Source: Pirellulales bacterium (GTDB lineage Bacteria > Planctomycetota > Planctomycetia > Pirellulales > JAICIG01). Taken from it: a stretch of DNA of 22,955 nt. The position numbers and the translations under genes are program-made. Position 1 is the first letter of the stretch, and every line of letters begins with the position of its first letter. Shown one piece after another: positions 6,526 through 14,310 of the stretch. The stretch lies in assembly GCA_025924495.1 (NCBI GenBank), contig JAICIG010000069.1:1-22955 (forward strand). The letters run 5' to 3'. The notes under the pieces are model-generated. The model saw only the letters and a program-made list of their open reading frames with translations, made no database searches and was not told where the DNA came from.

Positions 6526-7656
6526 TTGCACTTTTTGCGAGACGCCTGGCCGGGCGAGCTGCTGGCCGAAGCGGGCCGCCGACTGGCCGAAAGGCCCGAG
6601 GCAAGACGCCAGCTGGAGTCATTGCTCGGCCAACGGACGCTGGCCTACCATTGCACAGTCTCGAGCTTGCTGCATGCGTCCAACTGCGGCTGGCGGCCGC
6701 GCCGCGGAATCGAGAGCCGCTTGTCGGGCGCTTCGCTCGCGGGGGCGGTCTGGCCGGGAATTGATCTTTCGCACTGCGCATTGCAGCGGGCGAATTTGTC
6801 GCGCGCCGATTTAAGCGGCGCTTCCCTCGAGCATGTTAGCGGCGATCGCCTGGTGCTGAGGGGCGCCAAACTGACTGGGGCGAATCTCAGGGATGCCTGC
6901 CTATACAAAGCCGACTTGGCGTCTGCCAATCTATCCGAGGTCAAGGCGGCGCGTAGCGATTGCAGAGAAGCCAGTTTCTTGGGCGCCGACCTCCGCCGCG
7001 CCGATTTTCGCGAGGCTAATTTGAGTTTGGCCGATTTCTCGGGAGCTTCGCTGACCGGGGCTTGGCTAAACGGCGCCCTGCTCAGCGGCGCCATTCTGAC
7101 CGGCACGGACCTGTCGCATGCCGATCTGTCGGATGCTCGACTGTGCAAAGTGCGGCTAACGGAAGCCGTTCTGGACAACGCCTGTCTCGAAGGCGCCGAT
7201 CTGACCGAGGCCGACCTCGAAGGAATTACGCTAGCCGACGCGCGTTTGGAGGACGCGATCCTCCGGAAAGCGCACCTGACGGGAAGTCATTTGCCAAACG
7301 CCTGCCTGCGCGGCGCGGACTTACAAGAAGCGGGACTTGCCGACGTGCACTGGGAGTCAGCCGACCTGCGCGACGCTTACTTCTCGAATGCGTCGTTCCA
7401 TCTCGGCTCGTCGCGCAGCGGGCTGGTCGGCAGCCCGCTCGCTTGCGAAGGCAGCCGCACGGGTTTTTATACCGACGACTTCGACGAACAAGGCTTCAAA
7501 TCGCCGGAAGAGATCCGCAAGGCCAACTTGCGCGGCGCCGACCTGCGCGGCGCGGATGTTGAAGGCGCCGATTTCTATCTCGTCGATTTGCGAGATGCCA
7601 AATTTGACTCGAGCCAGGCTGAGCACTTCGCCCGCTGCAAGGCGATTCTCTTTTGA
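6526..7656 (+). CDS. Pentapeptide-repeat domain, C-terminal part of the NTPase gene after the in-frame TGA
   Basis: This part continues the frame of the upstream NTPase two codons after its stop; a TTG at 6526 could act as a restart. A helical segment of about 60 residues is followed by A(D/N)LXX repeats in unbroken five-residue phase. Central hydrophobic residues (L/F/W, rarely another residue) fall at every fifth position from residue 66 to 291, about 46 repeats. An interruption of some 43 residues rich in Gly, Ser and Asp follows, then six more repeats (335-360) in a different phase. Such repeats fold into a four-sided right-handed beta-helix. As a C-terminal repeat on an NTPase it may act as a sensor or scaffold. 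The intact repeats and absence of other stops argue that the TGA is recent, a sequencing error, or tolerated. Confidence 0.75.
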   Translation: MHFLRDAWPGELLAEAGRRLAERPEARRQLESLLGQRTLAYHCTVSSLLHASNCGWRPRRGIESRLSGASLAGAVWPGIDLSHCALQRANLSRADLSGASLEHVSGDRLVLRGAKLTGANLRDACLYKADLASANLSEVKAARSDCREASFLGADLRRADFREANLSLADFSGASLTGAWLNGALLSGAILTGTDLSHADLSDARLCKVRLTEAVLDNACLEGADLTEADLEGITLADARLEDAILRKAHLTGSHLPNACLRGADLQEAGLADVHWESADLRDAYFSNASFHLGSSRSGLVGSPLACEGSRTGFYTDDFDEQGFKSPEEIRKANLRGADLRGADVEGADFYLVDLRDAKFDSSQAEHFARCKAILF

Positions 7657-7667
7657 CCGGCGTCGAT

Positions 7668-7684
7668 AGCCGCTTTCGGCGGCT
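7668..7684. terminator. Short hairpin between convergent genes
   Basis: AGCCGC (7668-7673) and GCGGCT (7679-7684) form a six-pair stem with a TTTCG loop in the 28-bp gap between the pentapeptide gene stop and the H1-like gene stop. On the plus strand a T-rich stretch begins a few bases later. It may serve as a weak terminator for the plus-strand gene. Confidence 0.35.
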
Positions 7685-8131
7685 TTACGCCTTCTTTTTT
7701 GCCGTCCGTGCACTCCGCTTAGCTTTCCGAGCGGCTGGCTTCTTCGATGGAGATTTCTTTGCCGCCGCTTTCGGCTTCGATTTTTTCTTGGCCCCAGCCG
7801 GCTTTGCCGGCGATTCCTTGGCGGGTGACTTCTTTCCGGCAGCCGGTTTGGCCGTTTTCTTCTTTGCCGGACTCGATGGCTTGCTTCGACCTCGGACAGC
7901 TTTGATCGCCTTCACTCCGCGCTTTCCCGCGGAACGGACGGTTTCAAGAGCCTTCTTGACCGGTTCCTCGCCTTTCGCCGCCGAATTTCCGACCATGGCT
8001 CCGGCGACTCCTCCGACCACCGCCCCAACCGGCCCCGCGACCATTCCGCCGATGACGGCGCCAGTGATGCCGCCTGCCGTCTGCTCCGACACAATCGTTG
8101 GATTCGATTTACCGGTTGGTTTCTTGGCCAT
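7685..8131 (-). CDS. Glycine-zipper protein with a histone-H1-like lysine/alanine/proline tail
   Basis: The product is 148 residues from the ATG at 8129-8131 (MAKKPTGKSNPTIVSEQTAG). Residues 19-49 are a glycine zipper (GGITGAVIGGMVAGPVGAVV and following), a hydrophobic, membrane-compatible segment. Residues 80-148 are a very basic low-complexity tail with about 23 Lys, 17 Ala and 9 Pro, in KPAA, KSPAK and KKPAARK patterns like the C-terminal domain of histone H1 and bacterial H1-like proteins. Such tails bind DNA or other polyanions. The combination suggests a protein that could bring nucleic acid to a membrane, but this is inference. The open frame extends far upstream without protein-like content, so the internal ATG is preferred. 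It converges on the pentapeptide gene and diverges from another glycine-zipper gene. Confidence 0.75.
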   Translation of the reverse strand: MAKKPTGKSNPTIVSEQTAGGITGAVIGGMVAGPVGAVVGGVAGAMVGNSAAKGEEPVKKALETVRSAGKRGVKAIKAVRGRSKPSSPAKKKTAKPAAGKKSPAKESPAKPAGAKKKSKPKAAAKKSPSKKPAARKAKRSARTAKKKA

Positions 8132-8520
8132 GATGATTTCTCGGGGACAAAGTTGGAAAACTGCCGATCGTCGAAGGCTTGTTCCTCGTGCGCGACATCC
8201 TAGCGGATTAGAGATCTTCGCGACAGATGATTGTCGCGAGAACCGCAACCGGTGGCGCGAGCTGCGGATTGGCGGGATATCAGCCTTGCTGGCGCCGCCG
8301 CCGCATTGACCGCCACGGCCGAGCGGGTGGTAGCGGGCGGCTTTCTCTTGAGCTGCTCTTGACCGTGCGGGAAGAATCTCGGAATAATCCCCGCCCGCAG
8401 CCGAGCGGTCGGCCCGGCGGCGTTCTTCGACAGCCGCCGAGGCGATGGCTTGCTCGGCTCTCACAGCACTCAACCCAAGGATGTCGGCCGCGGCCGCGTG
8501 CCGCACATGGCCGCTCGATC
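8132..8520. other. Intergenic region between two divergent glycine-zipper genes
   Basis: In these 389 bp both strands stay open in some frames because of high GC, but the translated residues show no family features. The only structure seen is a perfect 8-bp inverted repeat at 8218-8239. Promoters of both flanking genes must lie here, though no clear -10/-35 pair was found. Confidence 0.45.
8218..8239. promoter_or_regulatory. Inverted repeat TCGCGACA-N6-TGTCGCGA
   Basis: Perfect 8-bp arms (8218-8225 and 8232-8239) flank GATGAT. It lies 86 bp upstream of the H1-like gene and 281 bp upstream of the lipoprotein gene. The symmetry and spacing fit a dimeric regulator site; no regulator gene is adjacent. 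Confidence 0.35.
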
Positions 8521-9183
8521 ATGGAACGAACGAGCGATTTCTCGGCGGCGATTTTGATTCGCTGCGTCCCTGCATCGGCGAAATATCTCGCTGCCGTGTG
8601 TCTGAGTTTGATCATGGCGATGGGCTGCGCGTCGCCTTACCACGCCGACCGGGGAGCGCTGTTTGGCGGCGCGGCGGGCGCCGGCGTGGGGGCTTTGGTC
8701 GGCGAGGCGGTCGGGCATCCGGGGGTGGGCGCTTTGGTTGGCGCCGGCGTAGGCACGTTGTCTGGCGCCGCCGTCGGCAGCAGCCTGGACGAGATGGAAG
8801 CGAAGAACCGGGCGATGATCGCGGCCCAGATGGGACGCCAGATTCCGCGCGGCGCTGTGACGGTCAACGATGCCATTGAAATGACGCGGCAGGGCCTCGA
8901 TGAAGACTTAATCGTCAATCACATTCGCTACAACGGAGTCGCCCAGCGGCCCCAGTCCCGCGACCTGATCGCCTTGCAGCAGAGCGGCGTGAGCAAGCGC
9001 GTCATCGAAGCCCTGCAGACGGCAGGACCGCCGCCGCAGCCGGAAGGCGGAGTACCTGTTGCCGCGGCGCCGCCGCCCATGGTGGTAGCGCCGCCGCCGG
9101 TCTGGGGCCCCTATCCTTATTACTATTATCCGCCCCCGCCGCCGCCTCCGCCGGCCTGGGGCTTTGGCGTATCGTTCCGCTAG
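8521..9183 (+). CDS. Glycine-zipper lipoprotein with proline/tyrosine-rich C-terminus
   Basis: 220 residues. A lipoprotein-type signal runs from about residue 20 to the lipobox AMGC, with Cys36 the expected lipidated residue. Residues 45-88 are a glycine zipper (GALFGGAAGAGVGALVGEAV and following), as in YMGG-like and related outer-membrane or envelope proteins. Residues 115-139 and 145-167 are two helical stretches sharing a pattern of a hydrophobic helix, then G-h-(D/S)-x-x-h-I (TRQGLDEDLIVNHI and QQSGVSKRVIEAL). The C-terminus is low complexity, with a run of eight prolines and a Tyr/Trp cluster. No strong ribosome site precedes 8521; upstream in-frame sequence lacks protein character. It probably sits in the cell envelope. 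Its function is unknown. A shared regulatory region with the divergent glycine-zipper gene is possible. Confidence 0.75.
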   Translation: MERTSDFSAAILIRCVPASAKYLAAVCLSLIMAMGCASPYHADRGALFGGAAGAGVGALVGEAVGHPGVGALVGAGVGTLSGAAVGSSLDEMEAKNRAMIAAQMGRQIPRGAVTVNDAIEMTRQGLDEDLIVNHIRYNGVAQRPQSRDLIALQQSGVSKRVIEALQTAGPPPQPEGGVPVAAAPPPMVVAPPPVWGPYPYYYYPPPPPPPPAWGFGVSFR

Positions 9184-9224
9184 CTGTCCCAGAGGCGATC
9201 GTGTCGTCGAAACGTCGACGTCGT

Positions 9225-12200
9225 TTATTGAGAAACCACTTCGACGCGGCCCCAATAGCCAAACTCCCACGACCAGCCGTTGGCCTGGTTTAATAGTTCC
9301 AGGTCGACTTTCTTGCCGGCAAATGGCGAAAGATCGACGAGGATCTCGGTCCATCCGTCTCTGGCGGACTGCGGACCGATCAGCGCCTCGCGGATGGGCG
9401 TGCCGTTCGCCTTGACGACAAGTTGCCAGTCGCCGCGCGGGTCGTGCGAGACGTCGAGCACCAGTTGCGTCTTCTTGACCGCGGGAACGTCGATCGAGGC
9501 GCGCAGCACACAAGGTTTACTGCGGTCGAGCGGGTGCGTGCGCAGCACGCCAGGGCGGCCGAAGTGTTCGGGCACGATCGCCACGCCTCCTTCGCCGGAG
9601 GCGCTGGTCGTAAAGCCCGGGGCAACCTCGCCGATGATCTCCTTGAACTCGGCCGAGTTGGTCGTCGCGCGCGGCGTCGGAACGCGCACGCCCGGCAGTT
9701 GCCGTGCCGCAGGGTCGCTGGGCGGCTTGTCGAGCGTGATGAAGGCGAACAGATCGGCGATCTCCGCGGGCTTGAGTTGCTTTTCCAGGTCCTCGGGCAT
9801 CAGCGAAAGCTTGCTGGTCTCCATTTCGTCGATGTTATTTCGGGCGATCGTCTCTTGCTTGCCTCCTTGAATCTTCAGCACCACGCGCTGCGGACTATCC
9901 TCGGCTACCAGGCCGGTGACAATGCGGCCGTCTTGGGTGATGACCGTCCGCGCCTGGTAAGCGGCCCCGATGACGAGGCTCGGATCGAAGACGTTGGAGA
10001 GCAACTGCTCGAACGAGCTGCGGCCGTTCACCGTAATGTCTGGGCCCACCTCCTGGCCTTCGCCATAGATCTTATGGCACTGGCCGCAAAGTTTTTTGAA
10101 CACGCCCTGCCCCGCGTGCGGATCGCCGGGATTGGCGCGCAGGAATTTGCGCATCTCGGCAATGACTTGTTCGCGTTGCGGGTTGCGCTCGGTGCGCAGC
10201 GTGCCCCAGACCTGTTGCACCTGCTCGACAAGTTCTTTGTCCTTGCTTGCCAGCAGCTTGCGGACCTGGTTCATGTTCAATGCGCTCGTCGGCAACCGGC
10301 CGTCGCCGATTGCCGCCAGTAGTTGCTTGCTCCACGTGGCGCGGCCGGTTAACAGTTCGATGGCTTGCGGCTTTAATTCAGCTTCGAGCCGCGGATATGC
10401 GGCGAGTACCGTCTCGGCGACGTCTGGTTTCTCCAGCCGGCCGAGCGAATCGAGAACCCGCCGTCGCAAATCAATCGAGTTCTTTTGACCCGCTGATAGG
10501 ACCCCGGCCGCAGCTTCCAGCGCGCCGCTATCGCTAGCAGCCACCAAGGCGTCGAGCGCTTGCAACCGCCGGGGATCGGGCAATTGCTGCGAGATGAAAG
10601 CTTGGCGCACGGCATTCAGCCCGCTCGCATCTTGCCAAGTCGCGGCCAACAGCGCGGCGTCGAGATACAGCGGTGCTTCGGCGCGCCCGTTCAGCAGCTT
10701 TCGTATCAGAGGCTCGGTTCTAAAACGCACGGCTTCTAGCCGCGGGCCGGCAATTTCGCGCGTTTGAATCTTGGAGGCCAGCATGGCCAGGCATTGCCCT
10801 GCCAATGGTGAATTGGCGTTTGGGTCGTCCACGAGCATAGCCAGCAAGCCGGCAACGGCTTGCGCGTTTAAGTTTGCGGCGCCCAAAATGCGTTCGATGA
10901 CGCGCGGCATCAGTGCCGCCAGGTTTGGCTCGTCGGCGAGTTTCCGTGGTTGGACGATCGCCAGAAATGGCTCGCTGCTGTTTTCCAGCCGAGGGTGCAA
11001 ATTTTGCCAGACGATGTGCGGAATCAACTTGTCGTCGCCGCACTGTGATAGCGCCTGCACCCAAAGCGGAAGCGGGTCGATGCCTTCCAGCTTGCCTGCA
11101 GCGATCGCCGTTTGCAGCACGACGTCGGGCGAGGGATCGTTGACCAGCGCGACGACTTGAGCTTGCAAGCTTGCTTCCAGCTTCCGCTGATTGCCAGCGG
11201 CTCGCACGCCCCAGGCGCGAATGCCCGCATCGCCATCGGCCAAGAGCCTGGCATGAAACGCCGCGTCGAGGGGGCCGCAACCGGCCAAGGCCCAAAGCCC
11301 ATGCATCCGCGCTTTGCGAGGTTCTCTGTCGTCGAGCACAAGTTGCTCGAGTTTTTTGATCGTCTCTGGCCGCTGCCGTTCCCACAACAGACGCTGCGCA
11401 AGATCTCGATAAAACACGTTTGGGCTGTGCAGCCGCTCGATCAACTGCTCGTCGTTTTCTTGCGCCAGGTCAAACGGTTCCGCCCGCGGCGAATTCTGAT
11501 AACGGACGCGATAGAGCCGGCCTTTCAAGCGGTCAATACCCGCCGGATCGCGATTGGCGTCCTGATAACAGTGGTAACGGTCATACCAATCCAGAATATA
11601 CAAGCAGCCGTCGGGGCCGGTCTTTTGCACGACCGGCATGAACCAGGCGTCATTCGCCGAGAGAAAGTCGTCTCGCGTGGTCCCGAAATACGTCGAGCCG
11701 TCGCGGCTCAGTTCATCGCAATTGATGCAGTTGCCGTGGATGTTGCCCATGTAGAGCTTTTCGCGGTACTCGACCGGATAAGCGTCGCTATCGAAGAAAT
11801 GAATGCCGCAGTAGGCGGCCAACTGGTGCTGGTGCTTGACGATCGATTCCAGCTTCCAAGTGAACGGCGGATAGGGGCCGCCTTGGCGATGGTAGTAGCC
11901 CGTCTCAGTCAGGTGCCAGAGATGGTCGATCACGCAGGCGCTGACGAACGCGCTCCCTTCATTGTTGAAAGCGATGCCCCAAGGATTGCTGGTCCCCTCG
12001 CAAAACAGTTCGAAATCTCTCGTTCGCGGGTGAATGCGGAACAGGGCGCAAGTGAAATCGTACTCGCGGCCGCGATGCTTGACGCGGCTGCGGTTGAAGA
12101 CGCCGTTGAGACCGTACAGCCAGCCGTCCGGGCCCCAGGTGAGCGAGTTCGGCAATTCATGCGTGTCGTCGCGGCCAAAGCCAGTGACCACGACTTCTTG

Positions 12201-12683
12201 TTTGTCGGCCCGGCCGTCTCCGTTGGTGTCTTGCATAAATAAGATGTCGGGCGCGTTGGCCACCCATACGCCGCCCGCACCGACGGCGATGCCGGAGGGG
12301 ATGTTCAGTCCCTCGGCGAAGACCGTCACCTTGTCGACCTGGCCATCATGATCGGTATCCTCCAGCACCCTGATTCGATCGCGTCCGGGCCCTGGCTCGC
12401 GCCGCGGGTACTCGAAGCTTTCCGTGACCCAGATGCGTCCGCGCTCGTCGAAGGTCATCGCTACCGGATTGACGATCTGCGGTTCGCTGGCCACCAGTTC
12501 GACCTTGAACCCTTCAGGCACGGTCATCTTGGCGATTGCCTCAGCCGGCGAAGAAGGAGGACCGGGGGGCTTTGTTTGGCGGCGCGGCAGGACCTCGTCG
12601 TCGGCGAGTGCCGTGGAGAGCGAGAAGGGCGCGAAGCACAAGAACAGAATCAGCGACTGCCGGGGAAGGAGCACTTGGATCAC
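9225..12683 (-). CDS. PVC-type secreted dehydrogenase-like beta-propeller / HEAT-like repeat / CxxCH cytochrome c protein
   Basis: 1152 residues. A signal peptide covers residues 1-27 (cleavage near ALA|DD). Residues about 55-400 form a sorbosone/glucose-dehydrogenase-like propeller (the 'membrane-bound dehydrogenase' type common in Pirellula and Verrucomicrobia), including two Asp-rich loops, DTDHDGQVD (109-117) and DTNGDGRAD (152-160), that may bind calcium. Residues about 410-830 are helical HEAT-like repeats. A single haem c site CGQCH lies at 866-870, followed by a segment reading GQEVGPDITVNGR as in planctomycete haem-binding domains. The last 180 residues are beta-rich. The protein probably acts outside the cytoplasm and passes electrons from a sugar-like or polymeric substrate to its haem; the substrate is unknown. 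It is monocistronic as far as can be seen and converges on the lipoprotein gene. Confidence 0.88.
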   Translation of the reverse strand: MIQVLLPRQSLILFLCFAPFSLSTALADDEVLPRRQTKPPGPPSSPAEAIAKMTVPEGFKVELVASEPQIVNPVAMTFDERGRIWVTESFEYPRREPGPGRDRIRVLEDTDHDGQVDKVTVFAEGLNIPSGIAVGAGGVWVANAPDILFMQDTNGDGRADKQEVVVTGFGRDDTHELPNSLTWGPDGWLYGLNGVFNRSRVKHRGREYDFTCALFRIHPRTRDFELFCEGTSNPWGIAFNNEGSAFVSACVIDHLWHLTETGYYHRQGGPYPPFTWKLESIVKHQHQLAAYCGIHFFDSDAYPVEYREKLYMGNIHGNCINCDELSRDGSTYFGTTRDDFLSANDAWFMPVVQKTGPDGCLYILDWYDRYHCYQDANRDPAGIDRLKGRLYRVRYQNSPRAEPFDLAQENDEQLIERLHSPNVFYRDLAQRLLWERQRPETIKKLEQLVLDDREPRKARMHGLWALAGCGPLDAAFHARLLADGDAGIRAWGVRAAGNQRKLEASLQAQVVALVNDPSPDVVLQTAIAAGKLEGIDPLPLWVQALSQCGDDKLIPHIVWQNLHPRLENSSEPFLAIVQPRKLADEPNLAALMPRVIERILGAANLNAQAVAGLLAMLVDDPNANSPLAGQCLAMLASKIQTREIAGPRLEAVRFRTEPLIRKLLNGRAEAPLYLDAALLAATWQDASGLNAVRQAFISQQLPDPRRLQALDALVAASDSGALEAAAGVLSAGQKNSIDLRRRVLDSLGRLEKPDVAETVLAAYPRLEAELKPQAIELLTGRATWSKQLLAAIGDGRLPTSALNMNQVRKLLASKDKELVEQVQQVWGTLRTERNPQREQVIAEMRKFLRANPGDPHAGQGVFKKLCGQCHKIYGEGQEVGPDITVNGRSSFEQLLSNVFDPSLVIGAAYQARTVITQDGRIVTGLVAEDSPQRVVLKIQGGKQETIARNNIDEMETSKLSLMPEDLEKQLKPAEIADLFAFITLDKPPSDPAARQLPGVRVPTPRATTNSAEFKEIIGEVAPGFTTSASGEGGVAIVPEHFGRPGVLRTHPLDRSKPCVLRASIDVPAVKKTQLVLDVSHDPRGDWQLVVKANGTPIREALIGPQSARDGWTEILVDLSPFAGKKVDLELLNQANGWSWEFGYWGRVEVVSQ

Positions 12684-12847
12684 CTGTTACGTTTGGGGCG
12701 GCCGGGTTACCATCGGCTTGTTACGGCCGAAGCATTCGATTATGGAAGCTCGTCGGTCCGGTCGCAAGAATGCCATGTGCAGCCGGCGGATCCCTGAAAG
12801 GATATAAGCAATTAACTCGGATGGTCAGCCACTCAGGAAACTGAAGA

Positions 12848-12876
12848 CCACCAGCTTTAGCTGCTAAAGCTGGCGG
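12848..12876. repeat. 29-bp near-palindrome (REP-like)
   Basis: CCAGCTTTAGC (12851-12861) and GCTAAAGCTGG (12863-12873) are perfect complements around a single central T. After one mismatch the symmetry extends two more bases on each side (CC / GG). It lies between divergent genes, so it is not a simple terminator. It resembles repetitive extragenic palindromes or a symmetric protein-binding site. Confidence 0.55.
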
Positions 12877-12977
12877 CAAACAAAGGCGACGGCCGGCGCC
12901 AAGGTTTACTGACGGCAATCCTTTTCTTCAGCTTTCCTTATCGAAGCATTTCCTGGTTCCTGCTCATCACTTTCCTC

Positions 12978-13766
12978 ATGCTGTTTGAAATTACTTCGCT
13001 CGACGATTCGCGCCTCGCCCCCTATCGCCATCTAAAGAGCACCAACCTGACGCGTTGGTCCGGGCAGTTCGTGGCGGAAGGCGATAAATTGACCCGGCGG
13101 TTGTTGGCGAGCAACTACGAAGTCGCTTCAGTGCTGGTGAGCGAGAGCTACGTCGCCGATTTTTCGACGCTCGTCCCCGCGGATACGCCGTTGCTGGTTA
13201 TTCCCGACGATTGGGTCGAAACGCTGGTTGGTTTCAATTTCCACCGCGGCATTCTGGCCTGCGGCCGCAGGAGAGCCAATCCGGCGTTTGGAGAGGTCTT
13301 GCCGGATCGTTCTTCGCGGGCGACGGTGGTTGTCTGCCCCGACGTGCAAGACCCGGAGAACCTCGGCGCTATCCTGCGGATTGCTTCGGCCTTCGGCGTC
13401 GATTTGATGCTGCTGGGGCCCCGGGCGGCCGATCCGCTTTCGCGCCGCGTGCTGCGCGTTTCGATGGGAGCGGCGCTCAGCCTGCCGATCAGCCGTAGCG
13501 AAGACATGGCGGCCGACCTGGATCGCTTGCGCCGCGAGTTCGACGTTCAACTCGCCGCCACGGTCCTCGATGAAGACGCTGAGCCGCTCGACCAGGCCGT
13601 CCGGCGCCAACGTTTCGCGCTCCTCTTCGGCAGCGAAGGCCATGGCCTCGAACGATCGCTGGTGGAACTGTGCGACCGCCGCATCACGATTCCCATGCGG
13701 CGCGGAACTGATTCGCTGAACGTCGCGGTCGCCGCCGGAATTTTTTTATATCACTTCAGCCGATAA
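12978..13766 (+). CDS. SpoU/TrmH-family RNA 2'-O-methyltransferase
   Basis: 262 residues, in the usual range for TrmH-like enzymes with an N-terminal substrate-binding domain. The three SPOUT motifs are visible: motif 1 DPENLGAILRIASAFGV (125-141) with the conserved N128 and R134; motif 2 ALLFGSEGHGL (214-224); motif 3 ITIPMRRGTDSLNVAVAAGI (236-255), which forms the trefoil knot that binds S-adenosylmethionine. It methylates a ribose 2'-hydroxyl in tRNA or rRNA; which nucleotide cannot be told from sequence. No Shine-Dalgarno precedes the ATG at 12978, so the start is chosen because SLDDSRLAPYRHLK begins the family's N-terminal domain. It converges on the acyl carrier gene with an 11-bp gap. 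Confidence 0.9.
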   Translation: MLFEITSLDDSRLAPYRHLKSTNLTRWSGQFVAEGDKLTRRLLASNYEVASVLVSESYVADFSTLVPADTPLLVIPDDWVETLVGFNFHRGILACGRRRANPAFGEVLPDRSSRATVVVCPDVQDPENLGAILRIASAFGVDLMLLGPRAADPLSRRVLRVSMGAALSLPISRSEDMAADLDRLRREFDVQLAATVLDEDAEPLDQAVRRQRFALLFGSEGHGLERSLVELCDRRITIPMRRGTDSLNVAVAAGIFLYHFSR

Positions 13767-13777
13767 GGGCTGCCGCT

Positions 13778-14203
13778 TCATTTGACAGTTCGCCGCGCCA
13801 GGTACTCAATTACCTCTGCGACCGTTTTGCTTTCAGCCAATTCATCTCGATCCTGACCCAGCTCGAATTCTTCCTCGAAGGCCATGACAAACTCCACAAG
13901 TTCGAGTGAATCGACGCCGAAGGCCTGTTTGAGAAATGCCTGGGAATTGTAGTGCGAATTCGATGTAAGTCCCCAGCGATCACAGAGAAATGCCGCCACC
14001 TTCTTCCGAATGGATTCCACGACCGATGCTTCGTAACAGCAATAACCTTCCTCAGCCGATTTAAAGAACCACAGCAAGGTTCCACACTGCGGACAAGGTG
14101 CATCGCCTGGCGGCATCGAAGGATCGAGGCGAACCTCGCTATCACAGATCGGACAGCGATTGGGCCGGCCTTCAGGCGTTCGTGATGAGATCACATCCGG
14201 CAT
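13778..14203 (-). CDS. Acyl carrier protein with N-terminal zinc ribbon
   Basis: 141 residues from the ATG at 14201-14203 (MPDVISSRTPEGRPNRCPIC). The first 45 residues hold two CPxC pairs, CPIC (17-20) and CPQC (37-40), a treble-clef or zinc-ribbon pattern. Residues 60-141 form an acyl carrier domain: GVDSLELVEFVMAFEEEFEL begins at 96, with Ser99 the expected 4'-phosphopantetheine site, and the last helix reads TVAEVIEYLARR. An upstream in-frame ATG would add 21 residues without family features. Neither a fatty-acid nor a polyketide gene is next to it. A free-standing carrier with a zinc ribbon suggests docking to a particular partner or nucleic acid, which is inference. It converges with the methyltransferase; a terminator at 14311-14344 belongs to the next gene. 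Confidence 0.82.
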   Translation of the reverse strand: MPDVISSRTPEGRPNRCPICDSEVRLDPSMPPGDAPCPQCGTLLWFFKSAEEGYCCYEASVVESIRKKVAAFLCDRWGLTSNSHYNSQAFLKQAFGVDSLELVEFVMAFEEEFELGQDRDELAESKTVAEVIEYLARRTVK

Positions 14204-14310
14204 ATTGGAGTCTCGATCGCGGCGGACGTGAACGCGAGCATAACGGGGCTTGAGGGGCTTACACAATCAACCACCGGCGCAACCGTTTGGGGGTCCTTGC
14301 GATCGATACA

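Noticed and set aside
8227..8520. N-terminal extension of the lipoprotein frame
   Set aside because: The residues are Arg/Gly/Pro-rich with no family features, and an extension would bury the lipoprotein signal about 130 residues into the protein.
9212..9221. 10-bp palindrome ACGTCGACGT at the end of the CxxCH gene
   Set aside because: Too short, without a loop or T-run; convergent gene ends often contain such GC-rich symmetry by chance.
11112..12242. Long plus-strand open frame (376 codons) opposite the large CxxCH gene
   Set aside because: It lies wholly antisense to a well-supported gene, shows no family motif, and its openness is a by-product of high GC content. The same holds for 9423-10322 and 1150-1662.
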